Positions 17,058 through 24,607 of a stretch of 64,000 nucleotides of DNA are shown here, piece by piece. The notes under the pieces are model-generated. The model ran no database searches. It had not been told where the DNA came from and saw nothing but the letters and a program-made list of their open reading frames with translations. Source of the stretch: an uncultured Eubacteriales bacterium (GTDB lineage: Bacteria > Bacillota > Clostridia > Christensenellales > Aristaeellaceae); contig OMZY01000004.1 of assembly GCA_900315675.1 (NCBI GenBank), forward strand, positions 86,970 through 150,969. The letters run 5' to 3'. The position numbers were made by a program, and so were the translations under genes. The first letter of the stretch is position 1; each line of letters opens with the position of its first letter.

Positions 17058-18917
17058 ATGAAGCGGTTTACGGCTATTCTTCTGGTGCTGCTGATGGTGC
17101 TGACTGCAGCGGCCGGCGCTATGGGCGAGGAAAACAAAATCTGGATGAAAGGCGACCGGGGCGAAAAGGTCAGCTGGATTCAGATGAGGCTGAAGGAACT
17201 TGAATATCTGGAGAAGGAACCTGACGGCATTTTTGATGAAGAGACTGAGAAGGCATTGCTGGAATTCCAGCAGGATCAGGGGCTGCTGAGAAGCGGCATG
17301 GCGGATCAAACCACCATGCAGGCGCTTGAAAAGGCCACACAGAAAAAAACAGAGAAAAGAACCTGGACATATGATGATGCAGAATACGAAGCAACAGAGG
17401 CGATGTCGGGGTCTTCGTATTTCATGACGGCTGCTACCGGCATGCCGGCTCCGATGGCGAATGCCGGCAAAGCCTGGTCTGCGGAAACGGTATGGAACAC
17501 GGAGGAGTACACGACTTTCAGGAGCAACATGTTCCTGAGTACACTGACATCACCGCTGTCCACTTTTGCGGCGGATGTTGATACTTCTTCCTATGCGCTT
17601 TTCCGGCGCAAGGTGCTGAACGGGGAAAGAATCCCTGCGGACAGCATCCGGATTGAGGAAATGATGAACTATTTCCATTATAATTATACGCAGCCGAAAA
17701 ACGGCGATCCGTTCGGAGTGACCACTGAAATCGGACCGTGCCCCTGGAATGAAAAAACGAAACTGCTGCTGATCGGCCTGCAGGCAGCGGAGATCAAACA
17801 TGACAACCGCCCGGGACACAATCTTGTTTTTCTGATTGACACATCCGGCAGTATGTACGGAAGCGACCGGCTGGATCTGGTGAAGCGGGCATTCCTGCTG
17901 CTTCTGGACGAGCTGGAGCCGGAAGATACCGTATCGATCGTGACGTATGCAAGCCAGGACCGGGTGCTGCTGGAAGGTGTGCCCGCAGCGGATAAAACGC
18001 GGATTATGGAAGCAATCACGGAACTGGAGGCTCATGGTTCCACGAACGGGAGCGCCGGTATTCTCCGGGCTTATGAAATTGCCTCGAAGTATTACCGTGA
18101 AGGCGGTGTAAACCGGATCCTGCTGGCGACGGACGGGGATCTGAATGTTGGGGTAACCAGTGAAGGAGATCTGGCGAAACTGGTGACGGAAAAGAAGGAA
18201 AGCGGCATCAGCCTGACCTGCCTGGGCTTCGGCATGGGAAATTACAAGGATAACAAAATGGAAGCCCTGGCGGATTACGGGAACGGAAACTGCCGATATA
18301 TCGATACGGTTTATGAAGCACGCAAGGCCCTGGTGGAGGAAGGCGGCGGAACCTTTATTACTGTGGCAAAGGACGTGAAGATCCAGGCGGATTTCAATCC
18401 GGCCATGGTGAAAGGCTACCGGCTGATCGGTTATGAAGACCGGGTGATGGCGGCGGAGGATTTCGCAAACGATGAAAAGGACGGCGGGGAAATCGGCAGC
18501 GGCCACCGGATGACTGCGCTGTATGAGATCGTTCCTGCAGATTCCGACTTTGATTTCGGCGAGGTATCCAGCCGTTATCAGACCACACAGGCTGCGGAGA
18601 CGACCGCGGATACAGACTGGCTGACGGTGTCCATCCGGGCTAAGGAACCGGAGAGTACAGTGAGCAAACTGTACGAGTATCCGGTGAACGTGGAAGCGGC
18701 TGAGGACACACTGAGCAGCAATCTCCGATTTGCGGCGGGCGTCGCTGAAGCCGGAATGCTTCTGAGGGACAGCGAATGGAAGGGAACAGCCTCCTGGGCA
18801 CAGGCGCTGGAACTGATCCGCGGATGCGAAGATGTGACGGGAGATGTGTATAAAGAGGAATTCGTATACCTGCTGACGCTGCTGGAAAGAGGAGAATCCT
18901 CAATTAACAATGAATAA
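17058..18917 (+). CDS. Secreted VWA protein (YfbK type) with N-terminal peptidoglycan-binding domain
   Basis: A 619-residue protein starting at ATG 17058 behind AAAGGAGA; the open frame extends back but across the terminator. A signal peptide (MKRFTAILLVLLMVLTAAAGA) is followed by a PG_binding_1 domain (about 28-90: GDRGEKVSWIQMRLKELEYL, DGIFDEETEKALLEFQQDQG). Next come a YfbK-type N-terminal region (about 155-235: SPLSTFAADVDTSSYALFRR, IRIEEMMNYFHYNY), a VWA domain (about 250-420) with an intact MIDAS motif DTSGSM at about 261 and ATDGDLNVG, and a C-terminal YfbK-like domain. In many bacteria YfbK proteins are lipoproteins; here the anchor is replaced by a wall-binding domain. The biochemical role is not known. 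Confidence 0.85.
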   Translation: MKRFTAILLVLLMVLTAAAGAMGEENKIWMKGDRGEKVSWIQMRLKELEYLEKEPDGIFDEETEKALLEFQQDQGLLRSGMADQTTMQALEKATQKKTEKRTWTYDDAEYEATEAMSGSSYFMTAATGMPAPMANAGKAWSAETVWNTEEYTTFRSNMFLSTLTSPLSTFAADVDTSSYALFRRKVLNGERIPADSIRIEEMMNYFHYNYTQPKNGDPFGVTTEIGPCPWNEKTKLLLIGLQAAEIKHDNRPGHNLVFLIDTSGSMYGSDRLDLVKRAFLLLLDELEPEDTVSIVTYASQDRVLLEGVPAADKTRIMEAITELEAHGSTNGSAGILRAYEIASKYYREGGVNRILLATDGDLNVGVTSEGDLAKLVTEKKESGISLTCLGFGMGNYKDNKMEALADYGNGNCRYIDTVYEARKALVEEGGGTFITVAKDVKIQADFNPAMVKGYRLIGYEDRVMAAEDFANDEKDGGEIGSGHRMTALYEIVPADSDFDFGEVSSRYQTTQAAETTADTDWLTVSIRAKEPESTVSKLYEYPVNVEAAEDTLSSNLRFAAGVAEAGMLLRDSEWKGTASWAQALELIRGCEDVTGDVYKEEFVYLLTLLERGESSINNE

Positions 18918-18942
18918 ATGACAGTATAAGACATAATATACC

Positions 18943-18971
18943 GTGACAAAGCCGGGGAAAATGAATATAAT
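18943..18971 (+). promoter_or_regulatory. Promoter for the PHP-domain gene
   Basis: -35 GTGACA (18943-18948), 17-bp spacer, -10 TATAAT (18966-18971); a start near 18978 leaves a 26-nt leader with GGAG before ATG 19004. Confidence 0.7.
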
Positions 18972-19003
18972 GGCATGGATGCAAATCCGGAAGGAGAAAC
19001 ACC

Positions 19004-19786
19004 ATGCCATTTTTGTATGAAACCCATATGCATACCTGCCAGGCAAGCGCCTGCGGAAAAGCTACAGGAAGGGAACAGGCCAGGGTCTATAAGGAAGCCG
19101 GTTTTACCGGAATCATCATTACGGATCACTTCTTCGGCGGCAATACCGCCGTCAGCAGGGAACTGCCCTGGGAAGAACGGATTGATCTTTTCTGGAAGGG
19201 ATACGAGGACGCGAAGGAAGAAGGAGACCGGATCGGACTGGATGTTTTCTTCGGCCTTGAACAGAATATCCACTTTGATGAATACCTGATCTACGGACTG
19301 ACCAAGGATTATATGAAAGCCCATCCGGAGATGGAGCACTGGACCCGCCATCAGCAGCTGGAAGAGGTTCACAAGGCCGGAGGCTGCGTGGTTCAGGCAC
19401 ATCCGTTCCGCATGCGGAACTATATGGACCGGATCCGGCTGGGACTGAAGTACTGCGACGCCATTGAAGTGGCCAATGCAGGCAACGAACAGCTGGATGA
19501 CGCACGGGCGTGGCTGTACGGGAAGGAGTACGGCCTGCTGATGACCGCGGGATCGGACAACCACTGCGCAACCAACTGGCCGCTGTATGGTGTTGCGCTG
19601 GATCACAAGCTGACCGATATAAAGGATTTCGTCAGCCTTATCCTGGCCGGGAAGCAGATGGAACTGCGGATTCCGGAAGGACGGCTGATCATGCCGGAAA
19701 ACCCGGTGATTGATGAAAGGCATAAAGCTTATATGCTGGATGAAGCGGAACAGGACGTTCCAACGGATAAGGAATGGACGGAATAA
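19004..19786 (+). CDS. PHP-domain metal-dependent hydrolase
   Basis: A 260-residue PHP-superfamily protein with GGAGAAACACC before the ATG. Metal-binding motifs: ETHMHTCQASACG, ITDHFFGG, FFGLEQNIHFDEYLIYG, VVQAHPFRMRN and TAGSDNHC. It is not a second histidinol phosphatase by context: it has its own promoter and is outside the his operon. Stand-alone PHP proteins of this type are thought to hydrolyse phosphoesters of small molecules or nucleotides, but the substrate cannot be read from sequence. A 12-bp hairpin and a hairpin array follow before a convergent gene. Confidence 0.85.
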   Translation: MPFLYETHMHTCQASACGKATGREQARVYKEAGFTGIIITDHFFGGNTAVSRELPWEERIDLFWKGYEDAKEEGDRIGLDVFFGLEQNIHFDEYLIYGLTKDYMKAHPEMEHWTRHQQLEEVHKAGGCVVQAHPFRMRNYMDRIRLGLKYCDAIEVANAGNEQLDDARAWLYGKEYGLLMTAGSDNHCATNWPLYGVALDHKLTDIKDFVSLILAGKQMELRIPEGRLIMPENPVIDERHKAYMLDEAEQDVPTDKEWTE

Positions 19787-19790
19787 AATG

Positions 19791-19818
19791 TTACAGCCGG
19801 GCAGCAGCCCGGCTGTAA
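19791..19818 (+). terminator. Hairpin after the PHP gene, possible terminator
   Basis: A 12-bp perfect GC-rich stem (19791-19802 with 19807-19818), loop AGCA, 4 bp after the stop codon. There is no T-run after it, so termination would be weak. Confidence 0.5.
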
Positions 19819-19825
19819 ATGAATT

Positions 19826-19910
19826 ATTGTCGCAGGCAATATGATATATTGTCTGCGACAATATGATGTGTTTGCCGCAGGCAAACATGATGTATCTGAC
19901 TTTGTCGGAT
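19826..19910. repeat. Tandem micro-hairpin array, four units
   Basis: Four short hairpins in a row: 19826-19840 (6-bp stem, one G-U), 19846-19864 (8 bp), 19870-19886 (7 bp), 19894-19910 (7 bp, one G-U), each with a 3-nt loop (GCA, TGC, GCA, TTT). Centres are 22-24 bp apart. Linkers are near-identical ATGATAT, ATGATGTG and CATGATGT. Stem sequences differ completely between units while pairing is kept. It lies between convergent genes and is not coding. Confidence 0.7.
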
Positions 19911-19913
19911 ATT

Positions 19914-19953
19914 CTAATCAAAAAATCTGCCATGGGCAGATTTTTTTGATTAG
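19914..19953. terminator. Bidirectional terminator between convergent genes
   Basis: Long near-perfect palindrome, 19914-19931 against 19935-19953 with one bulged base; six A on the left and seven T on the right serve both directions. It overlaps the stop codon of the minus-strand phosphoesterase gene. Confidence 0.85.
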
Positions 19954-20615
19954 AACTGGCTGGTTTTCTGCATGAGGCGGATACCTTTGCGGCTGGGCTC
20001 GATACGGTTCGGCGTTTCGGGAAGATCGAACTCATAAGCCATGCTGGCGTTGATGACGGGAATACCGTGCCAGTCACGTTCCCGGATGAAATGAGACCCG
20101 GTGTAGGCCTGATGCACATGACCGTGGACCATGACCGCAGGGTGCCAGGCGTCCAGCAAGGGACCGAAACATTCAAAGCCCCGGTGAGCCAGGTCCTCCT
20201 GGTCTCCGAAACCCCGGATCGGCGAATGGGTCAGCAGGATGTCAAAACCGCCGGTGGCTTTCAGCATGCGCTTATAGGACGCAATGCGGGAAGCCATTTC
20301 CTTTTCAGAGTACATATGCCGGCCATCCGGACGATAACGGATGGATCCGCCCAGACCGAAGATCCGGACTCCTTTGATTTCCACAACGGTGCCGTCGGCG
20401 CACAGGCAGCCTTCCGGCGGCTCGGTCGCATAACGGTCATCATGGTTGCCGTGCACGTAAATAATCGGTGCATTGGTGAAACAGGTCAGGAAGGACAGAT
20501 ATTTCGCGGGGAGATCCCCTGCAGAGAGAATCAGATCCACACCCTGAAGCGCCTGCCGGCAGAGCTCTCCCCAGAGCCGGGGAGAGGGTTCATCCGCTAA
20601 AGCCAGAATCCGCAT
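19950..20615 (-). CDS. Calcineurin-like metallophosphoesterase
   Basis: A 221-residue phosphoesterase. Metal-binding motifs in order: the first motif is unusual, ILALADEPSPRLWG in place of the usual D-x-H; then LILSAGDLP, VHGNHDDRY, LLTHSPIRGFGD and VMVHGHVHQAY. The missing histidine of the first D-x-H motif is typical of a YfcE-like cytosolic subgroup in Clostridia and may change metal use. The start lies 9 bp downstream of the stop of the ParB-like/BMP gene on the same strand, so the two form an operon. Substrate unknown. Confidence 0.85.
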   Translation of the reverse strand: MRILALADEPSPRLWGELCRQALQGVDLILSAGDLPAKYLSFLTCFTNAPIIYVHGNHDDRYATEPPEGCLCADGTVVEIKGVRIFGLGGSIRYRPDGRHMYSEKEMASRIASYKRMLKATGGFDILLTHSPIRGFGDQEDLAHRGFECFGPLLDAWHPAVMVHGHVHQAYTGSHFIRERDWHGIPVINASMAYEFDLPETPNRIEPSRKGIRLMQKTSQF

Positions 20616-20624
20616 ATTGCTCTC

Positions 20625-22544
20625 TCACTTTCTGTTCCAGCTGAAGGCTGAAAGCTCGGGTTTCAGTTCACCGTTGAATCCCTGAAGACGTACCAGCGGA
20701 CGGGCGGATTCAATCAGTTCTTCCGTATCAGGCAGGCTGCCGATGATGTTGTCGGCAAGATAATCCATGCAGAGAATTTCGGCGGGGGTCAGCAGGCGGT
20801 CCGCTTCGCAGCGAAGCGTGCCGGACTGGTCACGCAGCTGACCTTCAAAGGGATTGAAGGACCCTTCCCTGATCTGCTCCCGGAAATGGTGAACAATCCG
20901 GGCGGCATAGGGATCGAAACGGGAGGAAAAGGCTACGTCCAGAATGTTTGAACCGAGTCCCCACCAATAGTTGGTGGCGGTTTCCTTGCTATCCGCCGGC
21001 TTCAGAGTGCCGTTCAGGATCCGCTCGGTCATCATCCTGTAGAACAGGCCCCAGTGGGGAACGAGGGTGGCCATATGGAGCAGCTCGTCACCGTCCCGGA
21101 GATACAGGCCGCAGTCCCGGGCGTCCCGGTTCGGCGCGGTGATATCCCGGTTGCAGATGACTTTGATTTCAGGATCCTCGAAGGGCATCTTCTCATCGAA
21201 CCAGGAGGCAGAGAACCAGTTCAGGTAGATCTTCGCCTTGGGGTTCGTCATGCGGGCACCGAGCGCAAACGCGTTGGCGGCGGCGGGGACACCGTAAATC
21301 GGGAAGTCGGCAATGTAGCCGATTTTGCCGTTTTCAGAGAGGATACCGGCAGCCAGCCCCAGAAGGAACTTGGCTTCATAGAACCGGATATAATAGGAAC
21401 GGATATTGGTGTAATTGGACAAAAGCGAACAGCACAGAAAGCGGACTTCAGGATGCTTGAGGGCAGGTTCCACCGTGCTGTTGAGCATCACCGGCGAGGT
21501 GGCAAAGATAGCGGTATAGCCGTCGGCGATGAGCTTGTCGACCTCTTCGGCAAATTCTGTTCTGGAAGGAACAATGCGCGTAGTGGTTTCCAGACGGTCG
21601 CCCAGCTTTTCCTCCGCTTCCAGCCGGCCAAGGTTGTGCCAGTAGTTCCAGGCGGAATCCTGGATGGAACGGTTGAACAGGAAGGCAGCTTTGACCTTGG
21701 AAGGATGGAAAAGAGCGGAAATCAGGGGAACCGGAGGCTCGACCTTTTCCATGACCAGGGTAACCTTGCCGTCCCGGAGCTCGAACTCCTTGGACATCAG
21801 ACGGACCTGCTCGCCGGTTTTGGCAAGATCGTCATCCCGGACATTCTCATAGCCGAAGGCGGTCAGGTAGAGCAGGAAGGCATCGCCGCAGGGCAGTACG
21901 GCCTTGCCGCGGGTCTGGGTCAGGTAGTTTTCCGCAAAATAATGATAGAGTTTCCGCAGGGAAAGGATTTCATCATCTGTCCATTTTTCCCCGGCACGGA
22001 TACCCGGCAGGGAAAGCAGCTTCTGATAGGAGCCGGGACGGGAAAAGAAAAGGGCGTAAAGACCGGTTTCCTTGCAGAAATCGCAGTATTCATAATAGGA
22101 AACAATTTCCGGATCATCGCTCCTGGGCGGATAGACGCGGGTCACATCCGCCTCAATATCCCGGGCGTCCAGATACTTCATGACGGAGGCACGCTTGTTG
22201 CCCTCGATGACATAGTAATACCCCATATATTCCAGCACTGTAATGGGCTGGTTCACACCCCGGGCTTCCACGCTTTCACAAAGCTGTTCCCATTTGCTGG
22301 CGAACTCGCTGCCGCCTTCCAGAATGGGCATGAACCCGTTCGCAAAGGCATAGCTGCGGCCCCGGGAGACCGAACCGATGACACGGTCCAGCGGGATGGT
22401 CATGACGCCGAGGGACAGACGGCTCAGGGAGGAGAGGGTGGGAACCCGCTCCTCAAGAACAGGAAGGTAGGGGTCAGCGTTGGACTGTATGGCTGTCTGA
22501 TAAATCCGCAGACCTTCCTTGCGCGCTTTGCTGTAATGATCCAT
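20625..22544 (-). CDS. Cytoplasmic fusion: ParB-like N-terminal region plus BMP-type ligand-binding domain
   Basis: A 639-residue protein with no signal peptide or membrane segment. The N-terminal third (about 1-150) has a ParB/sulfiredoxin-like core: VNQPITVLEYMGYYYVIEGN then KRASVMKYLDARDIEADV. A helical linker (150-270) follows. The C-terminal half (about 280-590) is a BMP/PnrA periplasmic-binding fold: KVKAAFLFNRSIQDSAWNY, IFATSPVMLNSTVEPALKHP, YEAKFLLGLAAGILSENGKI, GLGSNILDVAFSSRFDP. BMP proteins bind nucleosides, normally outside the cell; here the fold must sense a ligand inside. A ligand-controlled ParB-like enzyme or DNA-binding switch is possible (inference). The ribosome site is weak (AAGTG). 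A promoter is at 22649-22677. Confidence 0.75.
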   Translation of the reverse strand: MDHYSKARKEGLRIYQTAIQSNADPYLPVLEERVPTLSSLSRLSLGVMTIPLDRVIGSVSRGRSYAFANGFMPILEGGSEFASKWEQLCESVEARGVNQPITVLEYMGYYYVIEGNKRASVMKYLDARDIEADVTRVYPPRSDDPEIVSYYEYCDFCKETGLYALFFSRPGSYQKLLSLPGIRAGEKWTDDEILSLRKLYHYFAENYLTQTRGKAVLPCGDAFLLYLTAFGYENVRDDDLAKTGEQVRLMSKEFELRDGKVTLVMEKVEPPVPLISALFHPSKVKAAFLFNRSIQDSAWNYWHNLGRLEAEEKLGDRLETTTRIVPSRTEFAEEVDKLIADGYTAIFATSPVMLNSTVEPALKHPEVRFLCCSLLSNYTNIRSYYIRFYEAKFLLGLAAGILSENGKIGYIADFPIYGVPAAANAFALGARMTNPKAKIYLNWFSASWFDEKMPFEDPEIKVICNRDITAPNRDARDCGLYLRDGDELLHMATLVPHWGLFYRMMTERILNGTLKPADSKETATNYWWGLGSNILDVAFSSRFDPYAARIVHHFREQIREGSFNPFEGQLRDQSGTLRCEADRLLTPAEILCMDYLADNIIGSLPDTEELIESARPLVRLQGFNGELKPELSAFSWNRK

Positions 22545-22560
22545 TTAATCACTTCGTTTC

Positions 22561-22600
22561 AATTCAGAATTCAGAATTCAGAATTCGGAATTACAGAATC
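22561..22600. repeat. GAATTnA junction repeat
   Basis: Four tandem AATTCAG/AATTCGG words followed by AATTACAGAATC, between the ParB-like/BMP gene and its promoter. Same word family as the repeats near 11310, 15258, 30482, 44835 and 58905. Confidence 0.6.
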
Positions 22601-22648
22601 TTCTGACTCAATAATCCCGAACGAATTCAGAGTCCGAAGGACCTTATT

Positions 22649-22677
22649 ATTTTATCATTATTTACAAGAAAAGGCAA
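22649..22677 (-). promoter_or_regulatory. Promoter for the ParB-like/BMP operon
   Basis: Minus strand: -35 TTGCCT (22677-22672), 17-bp spacer, -10 TAAAAT (22654-22649). The leader of about 100 nt contains the GAATTnA repeat. Confidence 0.55.
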
Positions 22678-22758
22678 AAAGGCGAACGTTCCGGATTCGG
22701 AGAAAGGGAAAGTACGATTTTTGTACAATATGGGAGGAAAACGAACGATTTATCTGTC

Positions 22759-22787
22759 TTGAGAAATAAAAAGGAGAATGATAAAAT
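22759..22787 (+). promoter_or_regulatory. Promoter for purC
   Basis: -35 TTGAGA (22759-22764), 17-bp spacer, -10 TAAAAT (22782-22787). The leader is only about 30 nt, so there is no room for a purine riboswitch. Confidence 0.6.
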
Positions 22788-22822
22788 AATTTCGTCTATT
22801 CTTAATGACGGAGGGACACGCA

Positions 22823-23539
22823 ATGCCGGAAATCGGGATGATTCTGCGTGAAGGCAAAGGCAAGAAGGTTTACGCGACGGACGACCCGGACAAAGCGATC
22901 GTTTATTTCAAAGACGAGGCTATGGCGTTTCACGGCCTGAAACGGGGCAGGATCCTCGGCAAAGGCGAAGTGAACAATTCGGTGTGTGAGCACCTTTTTC
23001 ATCTTCTGGAAGAACACGGGATTGAAAGCCACTACCTGGAGCACATTGACGCAAGGCACTGCCTGGTCAAACGGTGTGAGATGATTCCGCTTTCTGTCAA
23101 AATCCGCAACCGTTCCGCCGGTCAGCTGGCTGAACGTACCGGGATCCCGGTGGGGACGAAGCTGGAGCCGCCGGTGGTGGAATTCGAACTGCGGAATACC
23201 GGAATGGAAGCGGATCCGCTGGTGAACAACTCCCACATTTACGCAATGAAACTGGCAACGCCGGAAGAAATGGAAGAGATAACCCGGGTCAGCCTGAAGA
23301 TCAATGAGATCCTGACGGCCTACCTGAAGGATATCAGCATTGAACTGATTGACTTCAAACTGGAGTTTGGCCGCTACCACGGTCGGATTATCGTTGCGGA
23401 TGAAATCACGCCGGACACGGCGCGTTTCTGGGACGCCGGCACGCATGAACCGCTGGACATCGACCGGTTCAGGAGAGACATGGACAATGTGGCGGAGGCC
23501 TACCAGGAAGTACTTCACCGCATGATGGGTGTGAGCTGA
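22823..23539 (+). CDS. purC: SAICAR synthetase
   Basis: A 238-residue enzyme joining CAIR and aspartate with ATP in purine synthesis. ATG 22823 lies 7 bp after GGAGGG; the frame is open from 22805. Family blocks: LREGKGKKVYATDDPDKAIV, FHGLKRGRILGKGEVNNSVC, VKIRNRSAGQLAERTGIPVG, LIDFKLEFGRYHGRIIVADE, ITPDTARFWD. The usual LYxGKxK start is read as LREGKGK, otherwise typical. Other pur genes are not nearby. A glycosidase gene follows after 5 bp, which is an odd partner. Confidence 0.94.
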   Translation: MPEIGMILREGKGKKVYATDDPDKAIVYFKDEAMAFHGLKRGRILGKGEVNNSVCEHLFHLLEEHGIESHYLEHIDARHCLVKRCEMIPLSVKIRNRSAGQLAERTGIPVGTKLEPPVVEFELRNTGMEADPLVNNSHIYAMKLATPEEMEEITRVSLKINEILTAYLKDISIELIDFKLEFGRYHGRIIVADEITPDTARFWDAGTHEPLDIDRFRRDMDNVAEAYQEVLHRMMGVS

Positions 23540-23544
23540 AAGAT

Positions 23545-24501
23545 ATGATCAGAAGAACGCTAGGACTGCTGACAGCGCTGATGATCCTCTGGACCGGGTG
23601 CATTGCGGCGGCGGAAGAAAAAGGCGAATTTCCGGCATTGAACGATGCCGGATTTCTGGATTCCGGAGAATTTGTCTGGGAAGATGATGAAAACGGGGTC
23701 TGGCGGTATGCCAGCGATACGCTGCGTATAGAAATCTTCCGCCGGCAGCAGAAACAACCGGCCAGGGTCTGGTACGAGGCGGAAGTTTTCTGCGCGGAAG
23801 GGTCAGCCGGTCCCCGGATGATTGCCAACGATCCGGAACACTGGAAAACCGCAGCCAGTATGGAGTATCCCTATAAAATCGCCCGGAAATACGGGACGGT
23901 GCTGGCAATCTCCAACGATTTCGGCCAGCTCCGGCTGCAGCAGAAGAAAAGCCGGCCGGGGATTCTGATCCGGGACGGCAAGGTCTGGTCAGACAGGACC
24001 AAGAAAAAAGGCGTGAAGGATTTTCCGAATCTGGACTGTCTCGCAATCTGGCCGGACGGGGATATGAAGGTATACTACAGCAACGAGAAAACCGCTGAAG
24101 AATACCTGGCGGACGGAGCAATTGACGTGCTGGCTTTCGGGCCGATCCTGATCCGGGACGGAAAGCTGAATGAGGAAGCGCTGAAGAAATACGGCACCAG
24201 CCATGCGCAGCGTACAGCGGTGGGCATGGTGGAAAAAGGACATTATTTCTTCATGATGCTGGAGGGACGGATCAAACGGAGCAAAGGCGACGGGATCAGT
24301 TTCCTTGCGGAGAAGCTGCAGGAAAAAGGCTGCACCCTCGCGTTTAACCTGGACGGCGGGGAGACCGCATGCATCGTTTTTATGGGCCATCAGCTGTGCA
24401 AGCTGAAGGACCGGAAAAAGCCGTTATCCTCCAGGAGAACGAGCGATATTCTGGGCGTCGGAACCTCGGAACTGCTGCCCACGGTGTCTGATCCGTGGTA
24501 A
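23545..24501 (+). CDS. Secreted phosphodiester glycosidase (NAGPA-like)
   Basis: A 318-residue protein with a signal peptide (MIRRTLGLLTALMILWTGCIAAAEE) and a NAGPA-type domain: VLAFGPILIRDGKLNEEALK, HAQRTAVGMVEKGHYFFMMLEGR and CTLAFNLDGGETACIVFMG, the last with the DGG signature of the family. Such proteins cleave sugar phosphodiesters, for example in wall polymers or capsule. It is clearly related to the C-terminal half of the protein at 47703-50096 (both contain a GFLDSGEFVW/GFLDEGEYVF-like start and the GHQL end). It sits 5 bp after purC, probably co-transcribed. Exact substrate unknown. Confidence 0.85.
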   Translation: MIRRTLGLLTALMILWTGCIAAAEEKGEFPALNDAGFLDSGEFVWEDDENGVWRYASDTLRIEIFRRQQKQPARVWYEAEVFCAEGSAGPRMIANDPEHWKTAASMEYPYKIARKYGTVLAISNDFGQLRLQQKKSRPGILIRDGKVWSDRTKKKGVKDFPNLDCLAIWPDGDMKVYYSNEKTAEEYLADGAIDVLAFGPILIRDGKLNEEALKKYGTSHAQRTAVGMVEKGHYFFMMLEGRIKRSKGDGISFLAEKLQEKGCTLAFNLDGGETACIVFMGHQLCKLKDRKKPLSSRRTSDILGVGTSELLPTVSDPW

Positions 24502-24515
24502 AACCGCAGAAACTG

Positions 24516-24544
24516 TTGCAATACAAGGAAACTTGTGATAGAAT
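24516..24544 (+). promoter_or_regulatory. Promoter for tig
   Basis: -35 TTGCAA (24516-24521), 17-bp spacer, -10 TAGAAT (24539-24544). The leader begins with a small hairpin GCGGTG/CACCGC (24550-24555/24565-24570). Confidence 0.7.
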
Positions 24545-24607
24545 GCCATGCGGTGTTTTATGCGCACCGCTGTTTTATGCTGAAACGATTCAGGAGGAAA
24601 GATATTC

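Noticed and set aside
19826-19910. CRISPR array
   Set aside because: Period is only 22-24 bp, units are hairpins with changing stems, there is no constant repeat and no cas gene.
18578-20176. 532-codon minus-strand frame crossing several genes
   Set aside because: It runs through the ends of two plus-strand genes and a hairpin array; composition is that of reversed coding DNA.
21054-22769. 571-codon plus-strand frame
   Set aside because: Shadow of the ParB-like/BMP gene; it also runs through the repeat and promoter region.
22788-22822. Purine riboswitch before purC
   Set aside because: The leader from the promoter is about 30 nt, too short for an aptamer.
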